Source: Eubacteriales bacterium
GTDB lineage: Bacteria; Bacillota; Clostridia; Lachnospirales; Lachnospiraceae
DNA: 64,000 bases
Direction: 5' to 3'
Assembly (NCBI GenBank): GCA_030524745.1
Contig: JAUNGC010000009.1
Location: 53,186-117,185, forward strand
Shown here: one piece after another, positions 52,995 to 61,982 of the stretch
Position numbering within the stretch: position 1 is the stretch's first letter
Layout: each line of letters opens with the position of its first letter
Translations under genes and position numbers: made by a program
The notes under the pieces: model-generated
Databases searched by the model: none
The model's input: only the letters and a program-made list of their open reading frames with translations
Told to the model about the DNA's origin: nothing

Positions 52995-53639
52995 TTATAA
53001 TGTTTGTATGATTTCCAACGACCTGAATTTGCCGGGCAGGCAGTCCTGACGGTATTTGGCGGACAGTCTGTCCAGTTCCGTCAGGACCGTATCGTTTACT
53101 ATAAAGGTATAAAGTTTCTCCACCGGCGTTTGTACGATGAACTGAATCGCGTATAGAGTGGACTGTTCGAAGTTTCCTGACGGAAGGCCCGGGAATTCTC
53201 CATTGAGCACGATAAGCTTGATTTCAAAAATGCTCCGGACGAGTTTTCTGGGGAGCGCCTGATGGGTCAGCGCCCGCAAAGACTGGTATAAAAGCTTTAA
53301 AACTTCCTTTTCATCGTTGTTTTCTCTGGTACAATAATCACACAACTCCAAAAAATACATGCCGTAATAAGCGCCTTCAAAATCGCTGCGCAGGCTTTCA
53401 AAATAGTTGGCAGCGGAAAATTCCCTGATGTTGTAGGAAGATCTGCCTTCATATAGCTGGAATATGCCGAAGGTAAAAGGATTCGCCGCCGCCATCAGCC
53501 TGCTGTTCGTCCTTCTCGCTCCTCTTGCAAAGGCGGAAATCTTGCCCCGCTCTTTTGTCAGAAGCACCACTCTTTTGTCATATTCCCCGATCGGCTCTGC
53601 CCTGAGCACGATCCCCGTCACTTCCACGCAGTCCTGCAT
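52995..53639 (-). CDS. recO: DNA repair protein RecO
   Basis: A 214-residue RecFOR-pathway protein that helps to load RecA on SSB-coated DNA. The N-terminal OB fold reads MQDCVEVTGIVLRAEPIG..KRVVLLTKERGKI, followed by the ARGARR basic loop, and the C-terminal part is helical. The start at 53639 follows GGAAGG. Some RecO proteins have a C-terminal zinc finger; no Cys4 set is seen here, and the chain is slightly short. It follows era and a yqzL-like gene, the order known from Bacillus and clostridia, and overlaps the yqzL frame by 62 bases. Confidence 0.88.
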   Translation of the reverse strand: MQDCVEVTGIVLRAEPIGEYDKRVVLLTKERGKISAFARGARRTNSRLMAAANPFTFGIFQLYEGRSSYNIREFSAANYFESLRSDFEGAYYGMYFLELCDYCTRENNDEKEVLKLLYQSLRALTHQALPRKLVRSIFEIKLIVLNGEFPGLPSGNFEQSTLYAIQFIVQTPVEKLYTFIVNDTVLTELDRLSAKYRQDCLPGKFRSLEIIQTL

Positions 53640-53757
53640 ATCCTGCACCTTCCCGTATTTCATCATCCGCATTCTCTTTGGTACTTGACCGGTACTGCAG
53701 ATAATCATCCACTTTCCCGGTATGAACAAACTGCTGCCAGTAATTTATTTCCTTCAT
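53578..53757 (-). CDS. YqzL-like small protein
   Basis: A 59-residue protein starting MKEINYWQQFVHTGKVDDYL, which resembles YqzL, the small protein between Era and RecO in Bacillus (aromatic start, then FxxTGxxxxYL). GGGAGG lies upstream. The C-terminal third is Arg/Gly/Asp-rich and overlaps the recO start in another frame by 62 bases. Function unknown. Confidence 0.65.
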   Translation of the reverse strand: MKEINYWQQFVHTGKVDDYLQYRSSTKENADDEIREGAGYAGLRGSDGDRAQGRADRGI

Positions 53758-53832
53758 CATAAGCCTCCCCGATGCAAGTGTGTATATGTCGCAATACGAA
53801 CATGACTTTAGGGTTTGCTTTTTGATGTTTTT

Positions 53833-54735
53833 CTATTCCTCGGAAGGATGATAGCCAAAATTTTTCAGAAGGAAATCGCTGTCGCGCCAATCCTTTTTTA
53901 CTTTGACCCAAAGCTGCAGATTCACCTGGCATTCCAACATATCTTCAATATCTTTTCTCGCCTGGGAACCGATCTTTTTCAGCATGCTTCCCTGTTTTCC
54001 GATAATAATTCCTTTATGGGAATCCCTCTCGCAGATGATGGTAGCGTCGATATCCACAATATGTTCTTTAAACTTCATCTGTTCGATCGCCACCGCAATG
54101 CCGTGGGGAATTTCTTCCTCCAGACAGCGCAGCGCCTTCTCCCGGATCATCTCCGCGACGATCTGCCGCTGGGGCTGGTCGGTCACCGTATCCTCATCGT
54201 AGAAGGGCTCCCCATAGGGCAGGTATTTGAAGATGCATTCCAGCAACGTATCCGTATTGTTGCTCCGAAGGGCCGACACCGGCACTATTTCAGCGAAGTC
54301 CATCTCTTTCCGGTAGGCTTCAATCGCCTCCATCACCGCGTCTTTTTTTACCGTATCGATTTTATTGATGACTAAAATCACGGGCAGCTTACAGCGCCTT
54401 AACTGTTCCAGAATATGCCGTTCGCCCGCGCCGATATAGGTGGTGGGTTCCACCAGCCAGAGCACCACGTCCACATCCTTCAGCGTGCTTTCCGCGACGC
54501 GCACCATATAATCCCCCAGCTTGTTTTTCGCCTTGTGGATGCCGGGCGTATCCAGAAAGACGATCTGTCCTTTTTCACCGGTATACACAGTCTGAATCCG
54601 GTTCCGGGTCGTTTGGGGTTTATTCGATGTAATCGCAATCTTCTGGCCGATCAGATGATTCATCAATGTGGATTTTCCCACGTTGGGTCTTCCTACCAAA
54701 GCTGCGAATCCTGATTTGTACTGTTTATTTTCCAT
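53833..54735 (-). CDS. era: GTPase Era
   Basis: A 300-residue GTPase needed for 30S subunit assembly. G1 is GRPNVGKST (residues 14-22), G3 is DTPG, G4 is NKID and G5 is SAL. The C-terminal KH domain (about 205-290) has GIIIGKQGSMLKKIG, which binds the 3' end of 16S rRNA. Length is standard. The gene lies 73 bp upstream of the yqzL-like gene. Confidence 0.97.
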   Translation of the reverse strand: MENKQYKSGFAALVGRPNVGKSTLMNHLIGQKIAITSNKPQTTRNRIQTVYTGEKGQIVFLDTPGIHKAKNKLGDYMVRVAESTLKDVDVVLWLVEPTTYIGAGERHILEQLRRCKLPVILVINKIDTVKKDAVMEAIEAYRKEMDFAEIVPVSALRSNNTDTLLECIFKYLPYGEPFYDEDTVTDQPQRQIVAEMIREKALRCLEEEIPHGIAVAIEQMKFKEHIVDIDATIICERDSHKGIIIGKQGSMLKKIGSQARKDIEDMLECQVNLQLWVKVKKDWRDSDFLLKNFGYHPSEE

Positions 54736-54741
54736 CTATGC

Positions 54742-55851
54742 TCACTCTTTTTCCTTATCTTGTGCTTCTTGCGCTTCATTCTTTTCGGGAGGCACCTGCT
54801 TTTTTTGCGCCGCAGGATTGGCTTCCTGTTTTACAGGCGGCGTATTGATCCGCATGCCGTAGCGGTTATATTGTCCCGGGTTTGCCGCCGCCTTTTCCCG
54901 CCTTTTTGCCGCGCGCTTTTCACCGGCTTTTGTTGCAAAATATATAATTGCGATCACAATTCCCACAAAAACCGCGATGACGACAAGAAACGGCAGCGCA
55001 ATAATCAGTTCAATGAAGAAATTGCTGATTCCGTCGCACACTTTATGCACGTTCCTCACAAATCCTTCCGAAATCCGCTCGCCTGCGCTCTTGGCCACAT
55101 AGGGTTCATACTGTTCCACTTCCTGTACATCCAGATATACGGTGCTGTAATCGATTTTATTGTCATATGTACGAAGCTGGGATTCCATGCTTTCCAACTG
55201 ATAGCGCACGTCGGTAAGCTGCTCGTTGATGGTGATGATATCCTCAATCGATTCCGCATTTTCCAACATGGTCAGAAGGCTTTCCTGCTCTGCCTGCAGC
55301 GCCTTTTTATGACTCTCCAGATCCACATACTGCAGCGTGATATCTTCCACGGATTCGTTTTTGCGCGTCACATTGGACTGCTCCGATACGTCCGATATAA
55401 ACGAATCCAGCTTTTGCGCCGGGATACGCGCAGTGATGCTCGCGCTTCTGGAACGGTAACTGGAAGTATAGCTTCCATTATAAATATTGCTCTGTTCCAC
55501 ATAACCGCCCAGTTCCTCCACTTTTTGTTCCACATTAGAGATAAGCAAATCAAAATTTTCCGTTTCCACACTCATATCCACGTTTTTAATCAGCTTCCGG
55601 CTCTGATCCTGCACGTCTTTCGCTTCGCCGCTTTCTGCGTCAATGCCGCCCGCAGCCTCATATTCATAAATTCCGCCGTCCATGGCGCTTTCATATACCG
55701 CATCCTCCGCCACTGCTGCGGCAGTATTTTCACTGCTATATTTTTCCGACGATCCGCAGCCGCCGATCGCCGTTACGGCGATCGTCAGCAATAAGACTGC
55801 CGATAATGCAAATTTCCTGCTGATTGCCCGCTTATCCGTTTTCTTTTTCAT
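54742..55851 (-). CDS. DUF4349 lipoprotein
   Basis: A 369-residue surface protein with a signal peptide ending in a GGC lipobox. The DUF4349 part starts at about 75 (DQSRKLIKNVDMSVETENFD), with a Ser/Tyr-rich segment and a long coiled coil (about 175-245, ESHKKALQAEQESLLTMLE). One membrane helix lies near 275-300, and the tail is basic then Pro/Gln/Glu-rich. A lipid anchor plus a C-terminal helix means both ends touch the membrane. Function unknown. The gene is six bases from era. Confidence 0.85.
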   Translation of the reverse strand: MKKKTDKRAISRKFALSAVLLLTIAVTAIGGCGSSEKYSSENTAAAVAEDAVYESAMDGGIYEYEAAGGIDAESGEAKDVQDQSRKLIKNVDMSVETENFDLLISNVEQKVEELGGYVEQSNIYNGSYTSSYRSRSASITARIPAQKLDSFISDVSEQSNVTRKNESVEDITLQYVDLESHKKALQAEQESLLTMLENAESIEDIITINEQLTDVRYQLESMESQLRTYDNKIDYSTVYLDVQEVEQYEPYVAKSAGERISEGFVRNVHKVCDGISNFFIELIIALPFLVVIAVFVGIVIAIIYFATKAGEKRAAKRREKAAANPGQYNRYGMRINTPPVKQEANPAAQKKQVPPEKNEAQEAQDKEKE

Positions 55852-55917
55852 TTTCTTCTCCCTCTGCGCATATTCGCGCCATCCATCCGGCAGGAAAAAG
55901 GTTCTCCGCCTCCTTCC

Positions 55918-58845
55918 CTATCCCTGATACAGCTGTTCCAGCGTTATGAAATTCGCCTTTTCTTCTTCTATTTTTTTCGCATTGCCCACCACGCACAGGC
56001 ATTCGTCCGCCAGAATGGCGCGGACATAAGGCGCCAGCGCCCGGATATCCTCCGCTGTGGCGTTCAGAATCTGATCCCGTTCCTGCTGCAGCTCTTCTAT
56101 CGTCTGATTCGTCATATAAAGGCTCAACGCGCGCATCGCTTTTGCCGCAGGATTCATCGGAATATCCAGATCGCTGATTGTGCCGATGACCGCCTGCGTC
56201 ATGGCGCGCTCGTCTCCCTGAAAATGTTCCAGAAAATCCGGCGCCTGTTCATATACCCGGATCGTTTTGGACAGATTGGGATCCCGGTAGGATACAAAAA
56301 AGCTGTCGCCGCTCTTGCCGAAATTACACATACAGCCGTAAGCGCCGCCCCTGACGCGGACATTGTTCCAGAGGTACTCGTTATTCATGATTCCCTTCAG
56401 AATCCGCAGCGTGCCTGTATAAGGAAGACCTGCATGAATGAAGTTGCCCGCACGGCACACATACTGCACCTGGGAAGCGGATAAATATCCCTCGTTCTTC
56501 TTCTTTAAAGACACTTCAAACGGGCTGCCATTGACCGGATCGGTAAACAGGTTTTGTTTCATTTTCCCTGCCACTTCCGCAAACCTCTGATATTGTTCCT
56601 CTTCCTGGGCCGTGAAGTCCAGCAGCAGATTTTCCGGTCTGAAAATCGCATGACACAGCCGTGTCAGCGTTTTGGAAAGATTTTCCCTGTAATGATCCCA
56701 GTCTCCGGTAATTTTCTCCACCAGACGGTAGAAATCCATTCCGTTAATGATCTCCTGCAGCGCCGCCGATTCGGAAATATAGGACATGGCCCTGCCGCTT
56801 GCAACCGTATGCCCCGCTGAAATCATGGCCGACTGCAGTCTGGATTTCAGTTCCGACATAATCTCCGCCAGACGCTTCTGATCGGTAAAATCCGATTTTA
56901 AAAGCATTTCCTCCGTAAGATGCAGAGCGTCCTCCAAATGTTCATGAAACGCCTTGCCCCTGACTTCAAATGTGACGGTCCGTTTGGACAAATCCTTCGC
57001 ATTCCCGTAAATATTGGTTACCGGAACAATGCCGCCCGTCAAAAGATCGGTTTGCGTAAACAATTCCCGGTAACTGTAATGCTCCGTATCCACCAGGCCC
57101 ATGACCGCCTTTAAAATTCCCAGGTAAGGAAACAGTTCTGCCGGAACCTGTCTGCAGTCAAACAGCACTCTGAAATAGCTGATCCCGTTGGTCTCGATGC
57201 TGTGATACAGCACCTTCGTATCGCCAAGGCTGCGCTCCTCCAAAATGACAGGCTCCACCTCCCGGCGGATATCCTCCCGCTTTAAAAGAGGAATCTTTTC
57301 CAGATCCTCTGTCCGGTCCGGTTCCTCCTGAAAGGCTTCCAGCGCCTTCGTCTGTTCCACAATCCGCCCGATTTCTTCGTCGCTTAAGGAAGCTTTATAG
57401 GACGCAAGCTTTTCTGCCAGCGCCTCCTCCTTTTTCTCCGTCAGCCCCCGCACGGGCGCGAGCACCACTACGCTTCTGTGGGGATTATGCAAAAGCCGCG
57501 TCTCAATCAGTTCTTCAAAATATCTGCCTTCCGCCTTTTGCCGCAGCGACCGGTACGTATCTCCCGCTTCAATATGAATGAACGGCGCTTTTTCATCGTA
57601 CAGCCAGCTGTCCATCACCTGAAGGCCATACATAAGCCCCGCCGGATAAGAACCGAAATCCGCTTCCCTGTACTTGAATTCATAGTAGTTAAGCCCCGCC
57701 AGGAGCGTCTTTTTGTCCAGACCGTCCCGGGACAGCTTTTCCAGCGTTTCCCATATGATCCGCAGAAATTCGTCTTTCTGCTCCTCATCCGCATTCCTGG
57801 CCACCACGGAAAAATAGGGCTGACGGATTCCGTTCTCAAAATCGCTGTAAACATCCTCTCCGATCCCCGCGTCTAAAAGCGCCTGCTTTAAAGGGGCTCC
57901 CTGGGCGCCGCAAAGCGCGTAATCCAGAATCTGAAAGGCCACATATTCTTCCCTGTTGAGCACATCGCCCGCCGCAATGTTGCAGGACAGATAGGTATTA
58001 TGGGAAAGCGGCTCGTTTTCCGTCACGGAATACTCCTTGCGGATCTCCGCCGGCTTTTCAAAGGGCGTCTGCAGGCCGATCGCGGAATCCACTTCTGTTT
58101 TGTCAAAGCGCGACAGATAATGCGCATCCATCCAGTCAAGCCGTTCCGCCATATCCATGTTGCCGTAAAGATAAATATAGCTGTTTGACGGGTGATAGTA
58201 TTTTCTGTGAAAATCCAGGAATTCTTCATACGAAAGCTGCGGAATCACATCAGGATCGCCGCCGGATTCATGGGCGTAAGCCGTATCCGGATACAGCGAG
58301 CCGGAAATTTCCCGTTCCAGCACATCGTCAGGAGAAGAAAAGGCTCCTTTCATTTCATTATATACGACGCCGTTTATGGTCAGTTCGTCGCCGGCGTCCT
58401 GCATTTCGTAATGCCAGCCTTCCTGATAGAAAATGCGCGGCTCCCGATAAATGGCGGGATAAAAGACCGCGTCCAGATAAACGTGCATCAGATTGGCAAA
58501 ATCCTTGTCATTGCAGCTTGCCACCGGATATAACGTTTTATCCGGATAAGTCATGGCATTTAAAAACGTGTTCAGCGATCCTTTCACCAGTTCAATAAAG
58601 GGATCCTTGACCGGAAATTCCCGGGAACCTTCCAGAACCGAGTGTTCCAGAATATGCGCCACGCCCGTGCTGTTCTGGGGCGGCGTCCGAAAACCGATGT
58701 AAAAAACTTTATTGTCGTCTTCATTCGACAAAAAAGCCACTCGCGCGCCGCTTTTTTTGTGGCGCAGCAGGCAGCTTACGGAATGCAGGTCCTCAATCTC
58801 TCTTTTCTCAATGATCTCATATGCAGCTAATTCTTCTACTTTCAT
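55918..58845 (-). CDS. M16C-family zinc metallopeptidase (presequence-protease type)
   Basis: A 975-residue inverzincin-type peptidase. The zinc motif HILEH is near residue 66, and the downstream Glu ligand lies in the following helix (EFPVKDPFIELVKGSLNTFLNA). Four alpha/beta domains form the clamshell in which peptides are degraded. The second half has lost the zinc site, as expected. No signal peptide, so it acts in the cytoplasm on short peptides. The ATG at 58845 follows AGAGGG. Length fits the M16C subfamily. Confidence 0.93.
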   Translation of the reverse strand: MKVEELAAYEIIEKREIEDLHSVSCLLRHKKSGARVAFLSNEDDNKVFYIGFRTPPQNSTGVAHILEHSVLEGSREFPVKDPFIELVKGSLNTFLNAMTYPDKTLYPVASCNDKDFANLMHVYLDAVFYPAIYREPRIFYQEGWHYEMQDAGDELTINGVVYNEMKGAFSSPDDVLEREISGSLYPDTAYAHESGGDPDVIPQLSYEEFLDFHRKYYHPSNSYIYLYGNMDMAERLDWMDAHYLSRFDKTEVDSAIGLQTPFEKPAEIRKEYSVTENEPLSHNTYLSCNIAAGDVLNREEYVAFQILDYALCGAQGAPLKQALLDAGIGEDVYSDFENGIRQPYFSVVARNADEEQKDEFLRIIWETLEKLSRDGLDKKTLLAGLNYYEFKYREADFGSYPAGLMYGLQVMDSWLYDEKAPFIHIEAGDTYRSLRQKAEGRYFEELIETRLLHNPHRSVVVLAPVRGLTEKKEEALAEKLASYKASLSDEEIGRIVEQTKALEAFQEEPDRTEDLEKIPLLKREDIRREVEPVILEERSLGDTKVLYHSIETNGISYFRVLFDCRQVPAELFPYLGILKAVMGLVDTEHYSYRELFTQTDLLTGGIVPVTNIYGNAKDLSKRTVTFEVRGKAFHEHLEDALHLTEEMLLKSDFTDQKRLAEIMSELKSRLQSAMISAGHTVASGRAMSYISESAALQEIINGMDFYRLVEKITGDWDHYRENLSKTLTRLCHAIFRPENLLLDFTAQEEEQYQRFAEVAGKMKQNLFTDPVNGSPFEVSLKKKNEGYLSASQVQYVCRAGNFIHAGLPYTGTLRILKGIMNNEYLWNNVRVRGGAYGCMCNFGKSGDSFFVSYRDPNLSKTIRVYEQAPDFLEHFQGDERAMTQAVIGTISDLDIPMNPAAKAMRALSLYMTNQTIEELQQERDQILNATAEDIRALAPYVRAILADECLCVVGNAKKIEEEKANFITLEQLYQG

Positions 58846-58920
58846 GTTCCCTCTCATTTCCGCCGCTGACGCGGCACTCAGATTTATGACAGCAAAAAGC
58901 AGGCGTACTCCCGCCTCATG

Positions 58921-59334
58921 TTATACGGCAAAGGTCATCAGCGCCAGCTTCGACAGGTGAAGTTCCTCCACCACAATCGTATCCATCTGCTCGTGCAGCT
59001 TACTGCTCTTTACAATCTCTTCTATTTTATATTCCCTGCTTTCATAATGTCCGCTCTTATTGCGTTTTTTATCCGCCGGCACCCAGACGCTCATCTTAAA
59101 CTTCGCCTTGAGTTCTTTCAATGTCTCATAGGCAAAATCCTTCTCCGTCATGAAAAAAATGTGGTTTTCCATCGTGGTGTCAGGCGATACCTCTTTCAAA
59201 AGATAGTGTCTCACCACGGCCTTCCACTTAAAAGGCATATCCTCATTGACCAGCATTTCCCCGTAAGTCCATCTCGCGCCGATATAATAATCGCTGAAAC
59301 TCTGTACCACATACTTAAAATCATTCTCTGCCAT
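58921..59334 (-). CDS. Small conserved protein (DUF6145-like)
   Basis: A 137-residue soluble protein of unknown function. It starts MAENDFKYVVQSFSDYY and has an alternating strand/helix pattern with a basic patch near 88-98 (PADKKRNKSG). It resembles small proteins annotated DUF6145 in Lachnospiraceae next to the M16 peptidase, but I am only fairly sure of that name. Its ATG overlaps the stop of the sigma-like gene by one base (TGATG), so the two are co-translated. Confidence 0.65.
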   Translation of the reverse strand: MAENDFKYVVQSFSDYYIGARWTYGEMLVNEDMPFKWKAVVRHYLLKEVSPDTTMENHIFFMTEKDFAYETLKELKAKFKMSVWVPADKKRNKSGHYESREYKIEEIVKSSKLHEQMDTIVVEELHLSKLALMTFAV

Positions 59335-60086
59335 CAGTGTATATCCTTCGTATCCAAATAGTCAATGTTATCCGCCGTGATCCGCACCGCTTCCCGTATC
59401 TGCGCCGGGCTCATCTGCGTCTCGTCGGCCAGTTCCTGTATCGTCACCTTGCGTCCCAGTTCCTCTGCCAGTTCGCGGGCTTTTTCCAGCACATCATTTG
59501 CCTTCCCCGCCATCTTCTCGCCGGTCTTTTTCTGCTGTACGTTCTCCTCGATATACGTCTCCATGGCTTCCATAATCATGCTGGCGATCGTCCCGTGAGC
59601 CGCCGTCACGTTTTCCGCACAGTCCAGCATCTCAACCGCCATCGCCAAAGACACATTCCCCTCTCCGATCAGGTCTTCCAGGAAAGCGCCCTGTCCGGCG
59701 TAAAGCTTTGCGATCTCCACGACCTGGGGCAGGAAAATCTCGATCAGCCTCTGCTTCGCATCATAATCTCCCGCCATGGCGGAAAGCGTGATCGCCTCCT
59801 TCTCCCCTTCCGTCGTCTCGGGCAGCCGCTCCAGTTCTTCCAGATAGGAATTCAAATAGTCCGTCTCTTCTTCCGAAAGATAGTCGAACGGATCCACCGG
59901 CTCTCCGATGCCGATCTTCTTTGTCTTTAAGTATTCATGAACCATGGACAACTGTTCTTTTCCCAGTTCCATGCCAGCTTCCGAAAAGGCGCTCTGCACC
60001 TGTTCTTCGGACACCAGATTGCCCTGTTCCTTTGCAAGACTGCATATCGATTGAAGTGTCTGTGAAAAGACTTCCTCTTCCCTCAT
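59334..60086 (-). CDS. Sigma-70-like protein lacking region 4
   Basis: A 250-residue protein. Residues 1-60 resemble sigma region 1.1. Residues 105-155 match regions 2.1-2.2 (AKQRLIEIFLPQVVEIAKLY, then FLEDLIGEGNVSLAMAVEML), the core-RNA-polymerase contact. Residues 190-240 match a region 3 helix-turn-helix (GRKVTIQELADETQMSPAQI). The melting/-10 parts (2.3-2.4, with the usual aromatic FSTYA..W) are replaced, and region 4 is missing. It probably binds RNA polymerase or DNA without acting as a full sigma factor. It starts the operon with the DUF6145-like gene. Confidence 0.7.
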   Translation of the reverse strand: MREEEVFSQTLQSICSLAKEQGNLVSEEQVQSAFSEAGMELGKEQLSMVHEYLKTKKIGIGEPVDPFDYLSEEETDYLNSYLEELERLPETTEGEKEAITLSAMAGDYDAKQRLIEIFLPQVVEIAKLYAGQGAFLEDLIGEGNVSLAMAVEMLDCAENVTAAHGTIASMIMEAMETYIEENVQQKKTGEKMAGKANDVLEKARELAEELGRKVTIQELADETQMSPAQIREAVRITADNIDYLDTKDIH

Positions 60087-60103
60087 ATTTATTTACCTCC
60101 GTC

Positions 60104-61009
60104 TCACTTCACATGCTCATGCGTGAACAGATGATACTGGCAATATTCATAATTTCCATTGCATTTGGAACAAAACCGGAATTCCAGATCGTCTCCATCC
60201 TCTTCCGTTCTGCCGCACACCGCGCACTTATGCTTCGTCACGGAGCGTCTTTCATATTCAGCGGAACGCATTTTCTGCCGGAATTCATGCTGCCGCTTCA
60301 CCTGCCGGGGCGAAATTTTCATTTTTCCCCTGGACCGGATAAAGAAAATGATGAAATTCAGCAGAGAGAATCCGATCACAATCCAGGTTGCAAAACCGCC
60401 CTGAATACAATTAATCACCAGCATAATGCCGTAAACGATCCCCAGCCACTTCACCTTGATCGGGAAAATAAACATCAACAGTACCTGTACGTCGGGTATG
60501 CTCGCCGCGCACGCCAGAAAGATGGACATATTGATATAATACGTGGAAAACTGTCCGAAGTATATAATGCTGCCGTTCGCAAGCTGATAGGCTCCCGGCA
60601 CCGTATAACCATAAACGGCACAAGGCTGCGCATCTCTGATTACGCAGTAAAGGGCAAGCACCAGCGCTCCCAATATGGTGAACAGAATTCCCGAAAAAAT
60701 ATATACGTTATACTTATAGGTTCCCCAGATCCGTTCCAGCAGATTCCCCAGCGAATAATACAGATAACACATAATCAGCACAAAGAAAATATTGGTATTT
60801 TCCGGCGGAATCAGTACCCACGTCACCAATCTCCAAATCTGTCCCTTAAAAATCAAAAAGGGATCCAGCAGCAGATACCCAAACACGGAAGGCGCCAAAT
60901 ACTGCAGCAGATAACCGATCGCATAACAAATAATCAGATACAGCGTCAGATTCGGAATCGCATACTTTTCCAGTTTCCATTTCAATTGATTACGTCTATT
61001 CCTATTCAT
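60104..61009 (-). CDS. Rhomboid-like membrane protein with C-terminal zinc ribbon
   Basis: A 301-residue protein with about six membrane helices (residues 18-235) in a rhomboid/Derlin-like arrangement (GQIWRLVTWVLIPP, LLERIWGTYKYNVY). The GxSG serine and the catalytic His of rhomboid proteases are not seen, so it is probably a pseudoprotease. The C-terminal basic linker (RQVKRQHEFRQKMR) leads to a zinc ribbon (CAVCGRTEEDGDDLEFRFCS) and CxxH. The start at 61009 follows GGAAAGGA. It is divergent from the toxin-antitoxin operon and 17 bp ahead of the sigma-like gene. Confidence 0.75.
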   Translation of the reverse strand: MNRNRRNQLKWKLEKYAIPNLTLYLIICYAIGYLLQYLAPSVFGYLLLDPFLIFKGQIWRLVTWVLIPPENTNIFFVLIMCYLYYSLGNLLERIWGTYKYNVYIFSGILFTILGALVLALYCVIRDAQPCAVYGYTVPGAYQLANGSIIYFGQFSTYYINMSIFLACAASIPDVQVLLMFIFPIKVKWLGIVYGIMLVINCIQGGFATWIVIGFSLLNFIIFFIRSRGKMKISPRQVKRQHEFRQKMRSAEYERRSVTKHKCAVCGRTEEDGDDLEFRFCSKCNGNYEYCQYHLFTHEHVK

Positions 61010-61135
61010 ACGACAATTCCTTTCCTGTATAGAATCCGCTTTGATTTTACCATTCTCCGCCCAAAAAGGCAATGACGGCGCTCTTAATTTATATTTGTTT
61101 AAGATTTTTAAGATTTCATCATGTTGCATTTTTTA

Positions 61136-61164
61136 TTGTCATTCAGGCATAATTATGCTATAAT
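61136..61164 (+). promoter_or_regulatory. Promoter and operator of the Phd/ParE-type operon
   Basis: TTGTCA, 17 bp, TATAAT on the plus strand. A perfect 12-bp palindrome GCATAATTATGC (61147-61158) ends exactly at the -10, an ideal place for repression by the antitoxin. Confidence 0.8.
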
Positions 61165-61190
61165 TGTGTCAAAGAAAGGAGTGAAACATT

Positions 61191-61454
61191 ATGCCGCTTA
61201 TTATGCCTATTAAGGATTTACGCAATACAACCGAGATTTCTAATATCGCGCATAAGGAACAGGAGCCTATTTTTATTACCAAAAACGGATATAGCGATTT
61301 GGTTGTGATGAGTAGTGAATTATACGATAAATTTGCAAGAATGAATCGCATCGATCAGGCAATCTCCGAATCCGAGCAGGAAATTGCTAACGGAGCAGAA
61401 GCAGTTGACGCAGAAGTAGTTTTTGCAGAATTAGAGAAAAAATATTTTGGATAA
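61191..61454 (+). CDS. Phd/YefM-family antitoxin
   Basis: An 87-residue antitoxin. The N-terminal Phd/YefM DNA-binding fold reads IKDLRNTTEISNIAHKEQEP, followed by IFITKNGYSDLVVMS. The C-terminal acidic helix (ISESEQEIANGAEAVDAE) should cover the toxin. AAAGGAG precedes the ATG. It overlaps the toxin start by 8 bases and probably represses its own promoter at 61147-61158. Confidence 0.87.
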   Translation: MPLIMPIKDLRNTTEISNIAHKEQEPIFITKNGYSDLVVMSSELYDKFARMNRIDQAISESEQEIANGAEAVDAEVVFAELEKKYFG

Positions 61455-61749
61455 ATACAAGGTAAAAGTCAACCCCAGAGCAATCCGTGAATTAGAACAC
61501 ATTTACGAATATATCGCAAATGAGAAATTGGCTCCTGAAAATGCCAAAGGACAGGTTGACAGAATCAAGAAGTCTATTTTAAGCCTGGACACATTTCCAC
61601 AGTCCCATCAAGAGCGTAACGAGGGCCGATATGCCGGAAAAGGCTACCATCAGTTACTGATTGATAATTACATCGCCATTTTCCGCATTGATAAACCATG
61701 CAAAACAGTTTATGTAGTAACAATACAGTATCAAGGACGAAATCTATAA
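61447..61749 (+). CDS. ParE/RelE-superfamily toxin
   Basis: A 100-residue toxin. It begins at a TTG codon (61447) inside the end of the antitoxin gene: YKVKVNPRAIRELEHIYEYI is the typical first strand and helices of ParE/RelE proteins, and the end has YIAIFRIDKPCKTVYVVTIQYQGRN with the final Arg. Use of TTG may keep toxin levels low. The target (ribosome-bound mRNA or gyrase) cannot be told from the sequence. Confidence 0.85.
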   Translation: MDKYKVKVNPRAIRELEHIYEYIANEKLAPENAKGQVDRIKKSILSLDTFPQSHQERNEGRYAGKGYHQLLIDNYIAIFRIDKPCKTVYVVTIQYQGRNL

Positions 61750-61754
61750 GACAG

Positions 61755-61785
61755 GCACCAAATGACACTATAAATCATTTGGTGC
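61755..61785 (+). terminator. Terminator of the Phd/ParE-type operon
   Basis: An 11-bp perfect stem (GCACCAAATGA and its complement) with a 9-nt loop, followed by TTGCTTTG on the plus strand. Confidence 0.7.
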
Positions 61786-61806
61786 TTGCTTTGACTTAAG
61801 AATTAT

Positions 61807-61911
61807 TTAACACAGTTCTAACGAATCCTCTGCATCTATCCACATCTGCATAATCCCATCAGGATAAGGGCGAGCATATTCCACATGGTTGTCTATTGCA
61901 AAGTCATTCAG
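61807..61911 (-). pseudogene. Short C-terminal gene fragment
   Basis: About 34 codons on the minus strand end in a stop and read like a protein tail (NDFAIDNHVEYARPYPDGIM, then acidic residues). A stop codon and no start lie just upstream. The parent gene is not recognised. The rest of 61786-61982 holds nothing else. Confidence 0.35.
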
Positions 61912-61982
61912 CGCACATTATAATAGGTAATGTAACCCTTGAATTATCTGCTTGTACAATCAAAAGCTACGGAGATATTATT

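Noticed and set aside
60104-61009. Active rhomboid protease
   Set aside because: No GxSG motif or paired catalytic His was found in the membrane part.
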